Shown here: positions 18,135-27,904 of the stretch, piece by piece
Position numbering within the stretch: the stretch's first letter is position 1
Layout of the letters: every line of letters begins with the position of its first letter
NCBI GenBank assembly: GCA_003280575.1
Contig: QCEN01000006.1
Location: 1 to 64,000 of the forward strand
DNA: 64,000 nt
Source of the DNA: Prochlorococcus sp. AG-355-P07
Lineage (GTDB): Bacteria; Cyanobacteriota; Cyanobacteriia; PCC-6307; Cyanobiaceae
Direction of reading: 5' to 3'
Program-made: the position numbers and the translations under genes
Notes under the pieces: model-generated
What the model saw: only the letters and a program-made list of their open reading frames with translations
Databases searched by the model: none
What the model was told of the DNA's origin: nothing

Positions 18135-18893
18135 CTAACGTATTGTTCTGTCCCATCTATAATTTCTAACAACTCTTCCTGCCGAAATAAGCTTAGATTT
18201 ATAATGCAATGAGATTTTATCATTAGACTGTTTTAGGGTATCTAATCCTATTCCATTTCTACCAAAATCCTTTCCAGAGCTATGGTAATACAAGCCCTCT
18301 CCTTTATAGATTCCAATATGATCACATTTTTTTATATTTCCAAAAAATAAAAGATCGCCAGGTTTAAGAGCCGCATAAGACTCTTTGAAATAGAAAAGAT
18401 GCTCACAAAAACTTTTTATTTGATAAGAGTCTCGAGGTATATTAATTCTATGCTTTAAAAAAGCAGTCTGAATTAAACCTGAACAATCAAAATTGGGTCC
18501 TAATGTGCCTCCCCAAAGGTATTCATTAGTTAATTCAGCTTGATCCTTGATCCATTTTAAAATTGAGGTAATTTTATCTTTTATAAGGAAGTGTTCATTT
18601 TTTAAACTCTCAGTTTTATTTAATTCATATTTTTCAATAATCAATCCATCTAAATTTATCCAACAGATATAACCATCTTCATATAGTTGAACTAATATTC
18701 TTGAAAATTTATGGTTGTTTTGAGAAATATTTGGATAAATAAGCCTAAAAATTCTATTTTTAAATATTTCAGTAACTAATTTATTTTCTGTTTCATTTTG
18801 ATATCCAGAAATATTAACTTTTAATTTCCACCAAATAGTTTTTGAAAAATTAGTTTGTTTAAATAGTGAGATAGGATTTTTATAACTTTCCAT
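18135..18893 (-). CDS. NlpC/P60-family cell-wall endopeptidase
   Basis: The product has 252 residues. The C-terminal NlpC/P60 domain has the catalytic Cys in NFDCSGLIQ (C137), the His in DHIGIY (H192) and a third polar residue, His, in YYHSSG (H204). The N-terminal half has two beta-rich segments resembling bacterial SH3 domains, as in cyanobacterial cell-wall NlpC/P60 enzymes that cut the D-Glu/diaminopimelate bond of peptidoglycan peptides. No signal peptide is visible. A good ribosome-binding site AAAGGA precedes the ATG by 6 bases and lies within the start of the divergent gene. Its start is only 3 bases from that gene's start. Confidence 0.88.
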   Translation of the reverse strand: MESYKNPISLFKQTNFSKTIWWKLKVNISGYQNETENKLVTEIFKNRIFRLIYPNISQNNHKFSRILVQLYEDGYICWINLDGLIIEKYELNKTESLKNEHFLIKDKITSILKWIKDQAELTNEYLWGGTLGPNFDCSGLIQTAFLKHRINIPRDSYQIKSFCEHLFYFKESYAALKPGDLLFFGNIKKCDHIGIYKGEGLYYHSSGKDFGRNGIGLDTLKQSNDKISLHYKSKLISAGRVVRNYRWDRTIR

Positions 18894-18896
18894 ACA

Positions 18897-19799
18897 ATGT
18901 CCTTTTACTATTTAAGTAAAGAGATGGGTCTAGCCCTAAATAATATTTTAGGGAGAGCATGTACTCATAATAAAGATTTTTCAAGAGAAGATATTGCTAT
19001 AACTTGGATTAATTATAAAAGTGAAAATAACAGGGTATTTAAAGGTTTTGGAACTGGTATTAATAATAAAAAAATGGTTTATCCTGCCAGCATAGTCAAG
19101 TTGTTTTATGGCCTTGCTGCATTTTATTGGATTAAAAAAGGAAATTTATTATTATCAGACGAACTTAATGATGCTGTACGAAAAATGTTGTCTTTCTCAA
19201 GTAATAATGCAACAAGCTTCTTAATTGATTTACTTACAGGAACAACAAGTGGACCTTGTATTGAAGGGGAATTATGGGCAAATTGGAAATATCAAAGAAA
19301 CATAATAAATGATTGGCTACATGATTTACATTGGGAGGAATTGAGTGGTATAAATTGCTGCCAGAAGACCTGGGATGATGGACCATATGGTCGTGAAAAA
19401 GAATTTTATGGGCACGATAATAAAAATAGAAACGCTATGAATTCTGATTCAGCAGCAAGGGTTTTGGAGGAAATTATGATTCATATTGATTATCAAAAAA
19501 ATGACTTAAATTTACGAAGTTTTTTAAAAAGAAATTTAAATAAAGTTGTTCTTAAAAACGATTCTCTTAATCAAATAGATGGTTTTTTGGGTGAAGGATT
19601 ACCAGAAAGCATTAATCTTTGGAGTAAAGCAGGCTTAATGTCTGAAGTTAGACATGATTCAGCTTGGTGGACTAATAGTCAATCTTTACACACTTTATTA
19701 GTTGTTTTTTGTAATGGAGAAAAATACTCTAAAGATACTTCCTTCTTACCATTAATAGCCAGAGAAGTATATGAATATAATAAGAGATATACTATTTAG
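18897..19799 (+). CDS. Serine beta-lactamase-like protein (class A fold)
   Basis: The product has up to 300 residues. The active-site S65-x-x-K68 is in YPASIVKLF, an SxN-like element in FSSNNATSF (S103-N104-N105), and a KTG-equivalent KAG in WSKAGLMSE before the last strand. The fold is that of class A beta-lactamase-related enzymes (PF13354). With an NlpC/P60 endopeptidase as divergent neighbour, a role in cell-wall peptide processing is more likely than drug resistance. No signal peptide is seen. The first ATG lacks a ribosome-binding site; the alternative ATG at 18924 (residue 10) is preceded by AAAGAG but without spacing. Start is therefore uncertain. Confidence 0.75.
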   Translation: MSFYYLSKEMGLALNNILGRACTHNKDFSREDIAITWINYKSENNRVFKGFGTGINNKKMVYPASIVKLFYGLAAFYWIKKGNLLLSDELNDAVRKMLSFSSNNATSFLIDLLTGTTSGPCIEGELWANWKYQRNIINDWLHDLHWEELSGINCCQKTWDDGPYGREKEFYGHDNKNRNAMNSDSAARVLEEIMIHIDYQKNDLNLRSFLKRNLNKVVLKNDSLNQIDGFLGEGLPESINLWSKAGLMSEVRHDSAWWTNSQSLHTLLVVFCNGEKYSKDTSFLPLIAREVYEYNKRYTI

Positions 19800-19801
19800 G
19801 A

Positions 19802-20014
19802 CTAAAGTAAATCATCTAAGTAATTAGAGTCTAATTTATCAGTATAGGCTTCATAAGGTAACATCATTACCTCTTCAGAATCTAAATCATTCATTATCCA
19901 TTCTCTATATTCTGCTAACAAACTTTTTCTATCTTCATTATCTAATTCATAAATACGTAAAGCTGTATCTTTAAAATTTTCTTTAATTAAATTTTCAATT
20001 TCTTTCTTCCTCAT
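19802..20014 (-). CDS. Small acidic protein of unknown function
   Basis: A 70-residue, helix-rich, acidic ORF (EYREWIMNDLDSEEVMMLPYEAYTDKLDSNYLDDLL at the C-terminus, in two pieces EYREWIMNDLDSEEVMML and PYEAYTDKLDSNYLDDLL). It begins one base after the stop of the recombinase-like gene, so it is translationally linked to it. I do not recognise a family. It may be a partner of the upstream regulator-like protein; that is inference from spacing only. Confidence 0.6.
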   Translation of the reverse strand: MRKKEIENLIKENFKDTALRIYELDNEDRKSLLAEYREWIMNDLDSEEVMMLPYEAYTDKLDSNYLDDLL

Positions 20015-20015
20015 T

Positions 20016-20708
20016 TTATTTTAATTCCCCTTCCAAAATAACTCTTCTTATTGTTGATAATGCAATTCCCGTTTGTGATCTGATCGATCGATATGAATAT
20101 CCCTCATTACGTAATCTGATTACTAAAGATTCTTTTAAAGGACTTATTTTGGGCCTTCCTCCCAGATTATTTCCAGATAATTTTCTGCGTAATAGTTGTT
20201 CTTTTTTTCTTTCACCTAAACTTTTGTCTTCTAAATTATCTAATTCATATAAAATCTGAAAAATTGAAGAATTTGCTTTAGTTGATTCATTAGCGGCAAA
20301 AAAACCAGTCAAAGTTCGCAATTTAATATCCTTAATAATAAGTTTATTTATTGTCATCAAACATTCTTTTTTATTTTTAAACGCTCGATCAAGCTCAGTT
20401 ATTATTAATTGATCACCTCTAGACAAGCAATTTATAGCTTTATTGAGTTGGGGTTTGATTTTTTCATCTAAACTTATCAATTCAGAGAAAACTAAACTGC
20501 AACCCTCTTCCTTTAAAAAATTTATTTGTTCTTCTAAATATTCATTTTCATTATCAGTAGCTCTAGCATAACCTATTGCTTTAGAGTTTTTATTTTTTTC
20601 AGATAGTAAAATACGCTTTCTTTTAAATTTAAAAGTCAATGTTTTATTACATATATTTTTTACTGTATCAATAAATATATAAAAAAACATTTTTTGTACA
20701 AAAAACAT
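20016..20708 (-). CDS. Serine-recombinase-like DNA-binding protein lacking the catalytic serine
   Basis: Up to 230 residues. Residues about 44-180 resemble the resolvase/invertase catalytic domain (IGYARATDNENEYLEEQINFL, then GDQLIITELDRAF), and the C-terminus has a Hin-type helix-turn-helix (GYSYRSIRSQTGIALSTIRRV) after GRPK. Two key changes are visible: the YARVS motif reads YARAT, replacing the nucleophilic Ser by Thr, and DRLGR reads DRAFK, replacing a conserved catalytic Arg by Lys. Strand exchange therefore looks unlikely, and a regulatory role is inferred. No transposon ends or partner transposase are nearby. The first 40 residues are hydrophobic/basic and may be an artefact of an over-long start; a later start is possible. 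Confidence 0.7.
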   Translation of the reverse strand: MFFVQKMFFYIFIDTVKNICNKTLTFKFKRKRILLSEKNKNSKAIGYARATDNENEYLEEQINFLKEEGCSLVFSELISLDEKIKPQLNKAINCLSRGDQLIITELDRAFKNKKECLMTINKLIIKDIKLRTLTGFFAANESTKANSSIFQILYELDNLEDKSLGERKKEQLLRRKLSGNNLGGRPKISPLKESLVIRLRNEGYSYRSIRSQTGIALSTIRRVILEGELK

Positions 20709-20749
20709 CTAAAAATAATAAAAATTTATTTAAAAAAGTGAAAATATAT

Positions 20750-20810
20750 GTTCTAATATCTATATTTAAAAAAACGTTCTAAATACTGTTTTATATTTAG
20801 TTGATAGAAC
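20750..20810. promoter_or_regulatory. GTTCTA/TAGAAC repeats upstream of the recombinase-like gene
   Basis: GTTCTA occurs at 20750-20755 and 20776-20781, and its complement TAGAAC at 20805-20810, within the 272-base gap between the recombinase-like gene and lipA. The spacing (26 and 29 bases) and mixed orientation suggest operator half-sites, perhaps for the neighbouring helix-turn-helix protein. In such AT-rich DNA chance occurrence is possible. Confidence 0.3.
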
Positions 20811-20980
20811 AAATATATTTTGTAAGTAATAACTTAAATTAGAATTTTTTTTTAAATTATCGATGGACTAGTGAAATTTATTGATTTTTTTTGCTATTGA
20901 CTTGTCTTCATTTTTGAAATTATTAATAGTTAATTCAAAATGTTTTTAGTAAAATATGAATACAGGCTAAAAAAATTAAT

Positions 20981-21874
20981 TTGACTAATAATTCTAATAG
21001 TTTAATTTCAAAACCTGATTGGTTAAGAGTAAAAGCTCCGCAAGTTGAGAGAATTGGGAATACTGCAAATTTGTTAAATGATTTAAATCTCAATACTGTA
21101 TGTCAAGAGGCAAGTTGTCCAAATATTGGTGAATGTTTTGCAAGTGGAACTGCCACTTTCCTTATAATGGGTCCTGGTTGTACTAGAGCTTGTCCATATT
21201 GCGATATTGATTTTGATAGATCTAAAAGAGAATTAGATCCAACAGAACCATATCGTTTAGCCGAAGCTGTTTATAGAATGCAACTTAAACATGTTGTAAT
21301 CACATCAGTTAATAGAGACGATCTTGAGGATGGTGGTGCATCTCAATTTTTTGAATGTGTTTATCAAGTAAGAAGAAAATCTCCTGAAACTACTATTGAG
21401 CTTTTAATACCTGATCTTTGTGGAAACTGGAAAGCACTTGAAAAAGTTCTTGATTCAAATCCAAACGTTTTAAACCATAATATTGAAACTGTGTCTTCGC
21501 TATATAAAAAGGTAAGACCTCAGGGTAAATATGAGAGAACTCTTGAGTTACTTAAAAGGACCAGAGCATATTCTCCCAAAGTTTATACAAAGTCAGGTTT
21601 TATGCTTGGTCTAGGAGAAAAAGATCAGGAGGTCTTAAATCTTCTCAAGGATTTAAAAAGTAATTTCGTTGATATTGTTACTATTGGCCAATACTTATCT
21701 CCTGGCCCCAATCATTTACCTGTACAAAGCTTTGTGAGTCCCTCAAAATTTAATTATTATAAAGTTTTCGGAGAAAAAGATTTGGAGTTTATGCAAGTTG
21801 TTAGTTCTCCTTTAACTCGTAGTAGTTACCATGCTGAAGAAATTCAAAAACTTATGAAAAAGTATCCAAGATAG
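20981..21874 (+). CDS. lipA: Lipoyl synthase (radical SAM)
   Basis: A 297-residue protein. LipA inserts two sulfurs into octanoyl chains on lipoyl domains. The auxiliary 4Fe-4S Cys set is C41, C46, C52 ([12 protein letters not shown]) and the radical SAM set is C67-x3-C71-x2-C74 (CTRACPYC). The C-terminal RSSYHAEE carries the Ser that ligates the auxiliary cluster. The start is TTG, chosen because [11 protein letters not shown] and all motifs fit the family length. It is convergent with the YciI-like gene. Confidence 0.95.
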   Translation: MTNNSNSLISKPDWLRVKAPQVERIGNTANLLNDLNLNTVCQEASCPNIGECFASGTATFLIMGPGCTRACPYCDIDFDRSKRELDPTEPYRLAEAVYRMQLKHVVITSVNRDDLEDGGASQFFECVYQVRRKSPETTIELLIPDLCGNWKALEKVLDSNPNVLNHNIETVSSLYKKVRPQGKYERTLELLKRTRAYSPKVYTKSGFMLGLGEKDQEVLNLLKDLKSNFVDIVTIGQYLSPGPNHLPVQSFVSPSKFNYYKVFGEKDLEFMQVVSSPLTRSSYHAEEIQKLMKKYPR

Positions 21875-21880
21875 TCATTT

Positions 21881-22174
21881 TTATTTATTTGAATCTATCC
21901 ACTCATTTAATTTCCATTCAACTAGATCATTTTTAATCATTGGATCATTCTTAATGATTTTTAGAGCATTTTTATAATTATTCATTTCAAGAATGAGTAG
22001 TCCGCCGTCACCGGGCCTCTTTAACTCATCTACTAAAAAACCACTTTTTATATTAATTCCATCTTTTTTTAATTTTTTTATCCAATCAATATGTTCGTTA
22101 ATTATTTTTTGTTTTAAATCATGATTAATTAAGTATTCTTTTTTTATGATTTCGGTTTTTATAAAGAAAGGCAT
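21881..22174 (-). CDS. YciI-like protein (YCII-related domain)
   Basis: A 97-residue ferredoxin-like alpha/beta protein: a beta-strand with IKTE, then HIDWIKKLKKDGINIKSG, then RPGDGGLLILEMNNYKNALKI and DPMIKNDLVEWKLNEW. This is the order seen in YCII-related proteins (the conserved His corresponds to H31 of INEHIDW, and an Asp to NDPMI). Function is unclear in the family. Its ATG directly follows the stop of glsF with no gap, so it is translationally coupled to the glutamate synthase gene. Confidence 0.75.
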   Translation of the reverse strand: MPFFIKTEIIKKEYLINHDLKQKIINEHIDWIKKLKKDGINIKSGFLVDELKRPGDGGLLILEMNNYKNALKIIKNDPMIKNDLVEWKLNEWIDSNK

Positions 22175-25100
22175 TTACATTTTCTTTATGCCAAGCATTT
22201 CTTCTTCGCTTGGGGGAACTATTAATTTGAAAGTACTTTTGTAATAAGACCAATTTTCAATTATTTTGGCAGCCTTTAAGCTATTTGTTTTTGCTCGATA
22301 TTCTCTAATAATTTCCAATAAGATATCTTCCTGCTTTGATGAAGTTATTTTATGAACGCTAACTATTTCCTTGTTAACTTTATTACTTAAATCGTTCTTC
22401 TCATCGATTATAAAAGCTATTCCACCAGTCATGCCAGCACCAATATTCCTTCCTGTGGAACCTAGAATAACTACTTTCCCACCAGTCATGTATTCACAAC
22501 AATGATCACCTGCCCCCTCTGTTACTGCTGTAGCACCACTATTTCTTACTGCAAATCTTTCCCCGGATTTTCCTAATGCAAATAATTTTCCTCCAGTGGC
22601 TCCATAAAGGCAAGTATTTCCTAAGATGACTTGTTCGGAGGAGAATTGATTTATTTTTGGTGGAATTATTGTTAGTATTCCTCCATTCATTCCTTTACAA
22701 ACATAATCATTAGCTTCTCCGATTAAATGAACATTCATTCCCTTCAATAAAAAGGCACCAAAGCTTTGTCCTGCATATCCTTTGAAATTTAAGTTGAGTT
22801 CGCCATTGAAGCCAATGTTGCCGTGAAGCTCAGCGATTTCGCCTGATATTTTCGCACAAACACTTCTATCTGTATTTTTTATCTCAATTTCTTTGGTTAA
22901 TATTTCGTGATTTTTAATTGAATCAATAAATTCAGTATCAGACAAAAACTCGTCTTCTAATACAGAACCATTACTATGGGCAGTTTTTGAATGTTTCAAC
23001 CATGATCTATCAGTGGTTGATTGTTTATTTACTAAAGAAGAAAGATCAATATTAGAAGTTTTTGGAAGATCAAGATTTCTTTCAGAGAGAAATTCTTGAT
23101 TACCGATAAGTTCTTCCATATTAGAAACACCGATACTACTCATTATCTGTCTTACTTCTTCAGCAATATATAAGAAAAAATTTACAACATTTTCGGGAAT
23201 ACCTTTAAATCTTTTTCTTAATTCTTCTTTTTGAGTGGCAACTCCAACAGGACACTTATTTGTATGACAAACTCGAGCCATTATGCATCCTTCAGCAATC
23301 ATAGCTACAGAACCAAAACCGTATTCTTCAGCACCTAGTAAAGCAGCAAGAACTACATCCCAGCCTGTTTTAAGACCTCCATCAGTTCTCAAAATTACTC
23401 TTTCACGTAAGTTATTTTCTAAAAGAGATTTATGAACTTCAGCAACACCGAGTTCCCATGGCAAACCTGCATGTTTAATAGAACTCAGGGGTGAAGCACC
23501 TGTTCCTCCGTCATGTCCAGAAATTTGAATTACATCTGCATTAGCTTTGCTTACTCCAGCAGCAATAGTGCCTATACCAATTTCAGAAACAAGTTTAACG
23601 CTTACCTTCGCTTTTGGATGAACTTGGTGTAAGTCATGGATAAGTTGAGCCAAATCTTCAATTGAATAAATATCATGGTGCGGGGGCGGAGATATTAGAG
23701 CTACTCCAGGTTTGCTATTTCTTAGTTTTGCTATATAAGAATCAACTTTTGGACCAGGTAATTGTCCCCCTTCTCCAGGTTTTGCACCTTGTGCCATTTT
23801 AATTTCTAGTTGTTTACCACTTCTTAGATATTCAGGTGTAACTCCAAATCTACCTGATGCTATTTGTTTAATTGCTGAGCATGCGGTGTCTCCATTCTCT
23901 AGACCTTTAATAAATGGCAAGGTTGCTGATTGAGTATTTTCATCGATATCATTTAAAACATTAAAACGAGCTGGATCTTCCCCTCCTTCTCCACTATTAC
24001 TTTTTCCACCAATTCTGTTCATTGCAACTGCCAATACTTCATGAGCTTCTCTTGATAAAGCACCCAAACTCATTCCCCCTGTACAGAACCTTTTGCAAAT
24101 TGATTCAACACTTTCAACTTCCTCTAATGGAATGCTTTTTCTTTTTGAGTTAATTGTTAATAAATCTCTTAAAGATGTTGTAGGTCTATTACTGATGAGT
24201 TTTTTGTAAGTTTCAAAATGATCGTATCCTGGTCCTTGTTTTACAGCTGAATGTAAAACTTTTGACATCTCCGGGTTATTGGAATGATATTCTCCATTAT
24301 TTCTAAATTGTACAAATCCTAAAAATTCTAATTTCTTTAAATCGATCTCTGGATAGGCTTTCATATGTATTGAAAGTGTTTCATTAGTTAATTCTTTTAA
24401 TGTGATGCCAGCAATGCGACTTGTTGTACCATCAAAAGCAATTTTTATTAAGTCAGATCCTAGTCCTACAGCTTCAAAAATTTGTGCGCCATGGTAACTA
24501 GATAAAAGTGAGATACCTATTTTCGAAAGAATTTTTCTTAGGCCATCTTCTAGAGCTTTTTTAATATTTTCTTGAACATCAATTATTGATAATGGATTTA
24601 TTTTTTTACTATCAATGAGTTTTTGTGTTTTTGGATGTTTTAACCAGTGTCTACCTGCTTCGAAGGTCAACCAAGGGCAAACTGCACTTGCTCCATATCC
24701 AATTAAACAAGCTAAGTGATGTGTGCTCCAACATTGACCGGTCTCAATTATTAGAGAAGCTTTTAGCCTGATTTCTTTTTTAAGAAGATAATGATGAATT
24801 GCTCCAACAGCAAGTAAAGGAGGTATAAAAGTCTTTTTAGGATTAATTCCCTTATCAGAAATGATAATTAAAGAGCAACCTTCTTTTATTGACAGTTCAC
24901 TTTGTTTACAGATTGCTTTTAATTGGTTCTCTAAGCCTTGAATACCTTCCTCTAGATTAAACAAACTTGAAATTGTCTGAGATTTAATTTTTGATTTTTT
25001 GATGGAAATGAGTTCTTCTTCATTAAGAATCGGACTTTGTAAATGAACAAAAGGTTTGTCATCTTTTATTTCAAATGGTGTACATCTTTCTCCTAGATGC

Positions 25101-26743
25101 ATCTCTAAACTCATTACAAGTTTTTCTCTCAGAGGGTCAATAGGAGGATTAGTAACTTGCGCAAATCTTTGCTTAAAGTAGTCGTATAAAATATGCGGCT
25201 TAGATGAAAGAACTGCTAATGGGATATCGTCCCCCATGCAATAAGTAGGCTCTTTAGCTAATGAAGCCATTGAATCTAAGATAAGGTCATTATCTTCTGC
25301 TGAAAAACCATATGCAGTTTGTTGTTGCAACAAATCAAGGTCTTTTAGTTTGCAGTCTTTAATCCATTCATTATTTTCAATTTTTATAGTTCTATTACTG
25401 AGAAGATTTTTATAATCATGCCTTTGAGCGGCTTCAGATTTTACTTCCCAATTTCTTAGGATTCTATTCTGATGAAAATCAACTGCCAACATTTGTCCCG
25501 GTCCTAATCGACCTTTTTCTATTATTCTCTCTTCTTCAAGATCAACTACTCCTGTTTCAGAACCCATTATTACAAAACCATCATTTGTGATTGAATATCT
25601 TGCTGGTCTTAGGCCATTTCTATCAAGCGTTGCTCCGACAAAATTTCCATCAGCAAATACAAGGAGTGCTGGACCATCCCAAGCTTCTTGTAGGCTTGCA
25701 GAATATTCATAAAAGGCTTTTATATCTTGTCTCTGCTCAAGTTCTGGTTGATCTCTAAATGCTTCAGGAACAAGTTTTAATAATGAGTCAGTAATGGGCT
25801 GACCTGAACGAATATTGATTTCAAGGGTAGCATCAAGATTTGATGAATCACTTTTGTTTATATCTACAATAGGCTTGATTTCGTTAGATAACTCTCCCCA
25901 AAAATCATCTATATGTGTTTCTGAAGCTTTAGCCCAGTTGATATTACCTAAGAGAGTATTTATTTCGCCATTATGACCCAAAAATCTCATGGGTTGAGCT
26001 AGCGGCCATTTTGGAAGTGTATTAGTACTAAATCTACGATGATAAACAGAAAACGAAACTTTAAAACTTTCTTCTTTTAGATCTTGATAAAATTCGGATA
26101 ATATTTCAGAGCGAACCATACCTTTATAAACAACTGTTTGAGAACTTAGTGATGCAAAATAAAATTCACAATCCCCAACATCGTTTTTGAAGTTCTCTCT
26201 TATTTTTTTCTCAATTCTTTTTCTTAATTGAAATAAAAGCCTTTCAACATCCTGATAATTTTTATTAATGTATAAAATCCACTGACAGATGAATGGAGCA
26301 TTTGCTTTAGCTAAAGGACCTAAGATTTCATTATTAACAGGTACTTTTCTCCAAGATGTTTTGTTGACTTTTAATTTTTCTGCTTCTTGATCACATATTA
26401 ATTTACATAATTCAATTTTTTCTTTTTTATTAGGCATAAAAACCATGCCTAAACCTCTATTAAAGTCTTGATTATTTTTTAGATTAATTTCCTCTTCTAG
26501 ATATCCCCATGGAATTGAACATAAAATTCCCGCTCCATCTCCTGAATCACTATCTCCTCCACAACCTCCCCTATGTTCCATGCATTTAAGGCCTTTAAGG
26601 GACTGTTTTAGGATCCAATTGCTCTCTACCCCTTTAATATTTGCTATGAAACCAACTCCACACGCATCTCTCTCCCCAATTATTCCATTTGGGGAGAAAC
26701 TATCTTGATATGGGCCAACGATTCTTTTAATACTCTCTCCCAT
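22175..26743 (-). CDS. glsF: Ferredoxin-dependent glutamate synthase
   Basis: A 1522-residue protein. It makes two glutamates from glutamine and 2-oxoglutarate using reduced ferredoxin, and is central to ammonium assimilation. After a propeptide, the N-terminal nucleophile Cys is in ERDACGVGFIA (about residue 28), starting the class II glutamine amidotransferase domain. The central and FMN-binding domains contain GEGGEDPARF, KPGEGGQLPG and SGHDGGTGASPLSS. The 3Fe-4S Cys set is C-x5-C-x4-C in GCIMARVCHTNKCPVG. The C-terminal GltB beta-helix has repeated G-x-x-G units such as TGGKVVILGSTGRNIGAGMTGG (in two runs). Length and lack of an NADPH subunit nearby favour the ferredoxin type. Cytosolic/thylakoid-associated. 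Confidence 0.95.
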   Translation of the reverse strand: MGESIKRIVGPYQDSFSPNGIIGERDACGVGFIANIKGVESNWILKQSLKGLKCMEHRGGCGGDSDSGDGAGILCSIPWGYLEEEINLKNNQDFNRGLGMVFMPNKKEKIELCKLICDQEAEKLKVNKTSWRKVPVNNEILGPLAKANAPFICQWILYINKNYQDVERLLFQLRKRIEKKIRENFKNDVGDCEFYFASLSSQTVVYKGMVRSEILSEFYQDLKEESFKVSFSVYHRRFSTNTLPKWPLAQPMRFLGHNGEINTLLGNINWAKASETHIDDFWGELSNEIKPIVDINKSDSSNLDATLEINIRSGQPITDSLLKLVPEAFRDQPELEQRQDIKAFYEYSASLQEAWDGPALLVFADGNFVGATLDRNGLRPARYSITNDGFVIMGSETGVVDLEEERIIEKGRLGPGQMLAVDFHQNRILRNWEVKSEAAQRHDYKNLLSNRTIKIENNEWIKDCKLKDLDLLQQQTAYGFSAEDNDLILDSMASLAKEPTYCMGDDIPLAVLSSKPHILYDYFKQRFAQVTNPPIDPLREKLVMSLEMHLGERCTPFEIKDDKPFVHLQSPILNEEELISIKKSKIKSQTISSLFNLEEGIQGLENQLKAICKQSELSIKEGCSLIIISDKGINPKKTFIPPLLAVGAIHHYLLKKEIRLKASLIIETGQCWSTHHLACLIGYGASAVCPWLTFEAGRHWLKHPKTQKLIDSKKINPLSIIDVQENIKKALEDGLRKILSKIGISLLSSYHGAQIFEAVGLGSDLIKIAFDGTTSRIAGITLKELTNETLSIHMKAYPEIDLKKLEFLGFVQFRNNGEYHSNNPEMSKVLHSAVKQGPGYDHFETYKKLISNRPTTSLRDLLTINSKRKSIPLEEVESVESICKRFCTGGMSLGALSREAHEVLAVAMNRIGGKSNSGEGGEDPARFNVLNDIDENTQSATLPFIKGLENGDTACSAIKQIASGRFGVTPEYLRSGKQLEIKMAQGAKPGEGGQLPGPKVDSYIAKLRNSKPGVALISPPPHHDIYSIEDLAQLIHDLHQVHPKAKVSVKLVSEIGIGTIAAGVSKANADVIQISGHDGGTGASPLSSIKHAGLPWELGVAEVHKSLLENNLRERVILRTDGGLKTGWDVVLAALLGAEEYGFGSVAMIAEGCIMARVCHTNKCPVGVATQKEELRKRFKGIPENVVNFFLYIAEEVRQIMSSIGVSNMEELIGNQEFLSERNLDLPKTSNIDLSSLVNKQSTTDRSWLKHSKTAHSNGSVLEDEFLSDTEFIDSIKNHEILTKEIEIKNTDRSVCAKISGEIAELHGNIGFNGELNLNFKGYAGQSFGAFLLKGMNVHLIGEANDYVCKGMNGGILTIIPPKINQFSSEQVILGNTCLYGATGGKLFALGKSGERFAVRNSGATAVTEGAGDHCCEYMTGGKVVILGSTGRNIGAGMTGGIAFIIDEKNDLSNKVNKEIVSVHKITSSKQEDILLEIIREYRAKTNSLKAAKIIENWSYYKSTFKLIVPPSEEEMLGIKKM

Positions 26744-26842
26744 AGATTATTTAATTCTATTTAGTTATTTATGTATTTCTATTATAAAAATAAATATGAA
26801 AATAAATCTAAAGATAATGAATATTTACCAAAGAATTTTAAT

Positions 26843-26904
26843 TTGACAAATTTTAAAAAAAATATCATTAAAACTTTTAGTTAGTGCTCTTAAAGGGTTA
26901 TGAT
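26843..26904 (+). promoter_or_regulatory. Probable promoter region of the rpsL operon
   Basis: TTGACA at 26843-26848 and TATGAT at 26899-26904 are the best -35-like and -10-like hexamers in the 194-base gap before rpsL. They are too far apart to be one promoter, so either the TATGAT acts as a stand-alone extended -10 or there are two starts. Low confidence without transcript ends. Confidence 0.3.
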
Positions 26905-26937
26905 AAATAAATGTTTAATTTTATTTAAGTTTAATAG

Positions 26938-27312
26938 ATGCCCACCATCTCACAATTAGTAGGTTCAGAAAGGAAACGTCTGACAAAGAAAACAAAATCT
27001 CCTGCATTAAAAGCTTGCCCTGAGAGAAGAGGGGTATGTACAAGAGTATATACATCAACACCGAAGAAGCCTAATTCAGCTCTGAGAAAAGTTGCTAGGG
27101 TTAGATTAACTTCTGGTTTCGAGGTAACGGCTTATATTCCTGGGATTGGACATAATTTGCAAGAACACTCTGTAGTACTTCTTAGGGGTGGAAGAGTTAA
27201 GGATTTGCCAGGAGTTAGATATCATATAATAAGAGGAACTTTAGATACGTCTGGAGTCAAAGATAGACGTCAATCCAGATCTAAATATGGAGCAAAATCT
27301 CCAAAAGATTAA
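26938..27312 (+). CDS. rpsL: 30S ribosomal protein S12
   Basis: A 124-residue protein of normal length. [14 protein letters not shown] at the start, then [33 protein letters not shown] (split [14 protein letters not shown] / [17 protein letters not shown]), matches S12, which lines the decoding centre. The Lys of TPKKPNS is the usual streptomycin-related position and is wild type. First gene of the str-type operon with rpsG, fusA, tuf and rpsJ. Confidence 0.98.
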   Translation: MPTISQLVGSERKRLTKKTKSPALKACPERRGVCTRVYTSTPKKPNSALRKVARVRLTSGFEVTAYIPGIGHNLQEHSVVLLRGGRVKDLPGVRYHIIRGTLDTSGVKDRRQSRSKYGAKSPKD

Positions 27313-27337
27313 TTTGTAAACATCACTTTTTTTAAAC

Positions 27338-27808
27338 ATGTCACGTCGTAATGCAGCAGTAAAAAGACCAGTTCTTCCTGATCCTCAATTTAATAGTCGT
27401 CTTGCTTCAATGATGATTTCTCGATTGATGAAACATGGTAAAAAATCTACAGCTCAAAGAATATTGTCTGATGCGTTTTCTTTAATAAGCGAGAGAACAG
27501 GTGGGAATGCAGTGGAATTATTTGAAACAGCTGTAAAAAATGCTACTCCCCTTGTCGAAGTACGAGCTAGAAGAGTTGGTGGTGCAACCTATCAAGTACC
27601 TATGGAAGTTCGCCAAGAGAGGGGTACAGCTATGGCATTAAGATGGCTTGTTACATTCTCACGTGCAAGAAATGGAAAAAGTATGTCCCAAAAACTTGCT
27701 GGTGAGTTGATGGATGCTGCAAATGAAACTGGTAGTGCCGTTAAAAAAAGAGAAGATACTCATAAAATGGCAGAAGCTAATAAAGCTTTTGCTCATTACA
27801 GATATTAA
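27338..27808 (+). CDS. rpsG: 30S ribosomal protein S7
   Basis: A 156-residue protein, usual length. [16 protein letters not shown] and [18 protein letters not shown] (the RNA-binding arm) and [19 protein letters not shown] are diagnostic. It nucleates assembly of the 30S head and contacts the E-site tRNA. 25 bases after rpsL. Confidence 0.98.
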   Translation: MSRRNAAVKRPVLPDPQFNSRLASMMISRLMKHGKKSTAQRILSDAFSLISERTGGNAVELFETAVKNATPLVEVRARRVGGATYQVPMEVRQERGTAMALRWLVTFSRARNGKSMSQKLAGELMDAANETGSAVKKREDTHKMAEANKAFAHYRY

Positions 27809-27904
27809 TTTCATCAAAAGGTACTTAAGTAGTTTATTATTATTAAAGTTTGCTTTTAGGGTGAACTAAACTTATCAAAAATTATTTTATTTGGAGCTTT
27901 AAAA

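Noticed and set aside
20690-20715. LexA box near GTACAAAAAACATC
   Set aside because: The second half-site does not match GTTC/GTAC spacing of cyanobacterial LexA sites; chance similarity in AT-rich DNA.
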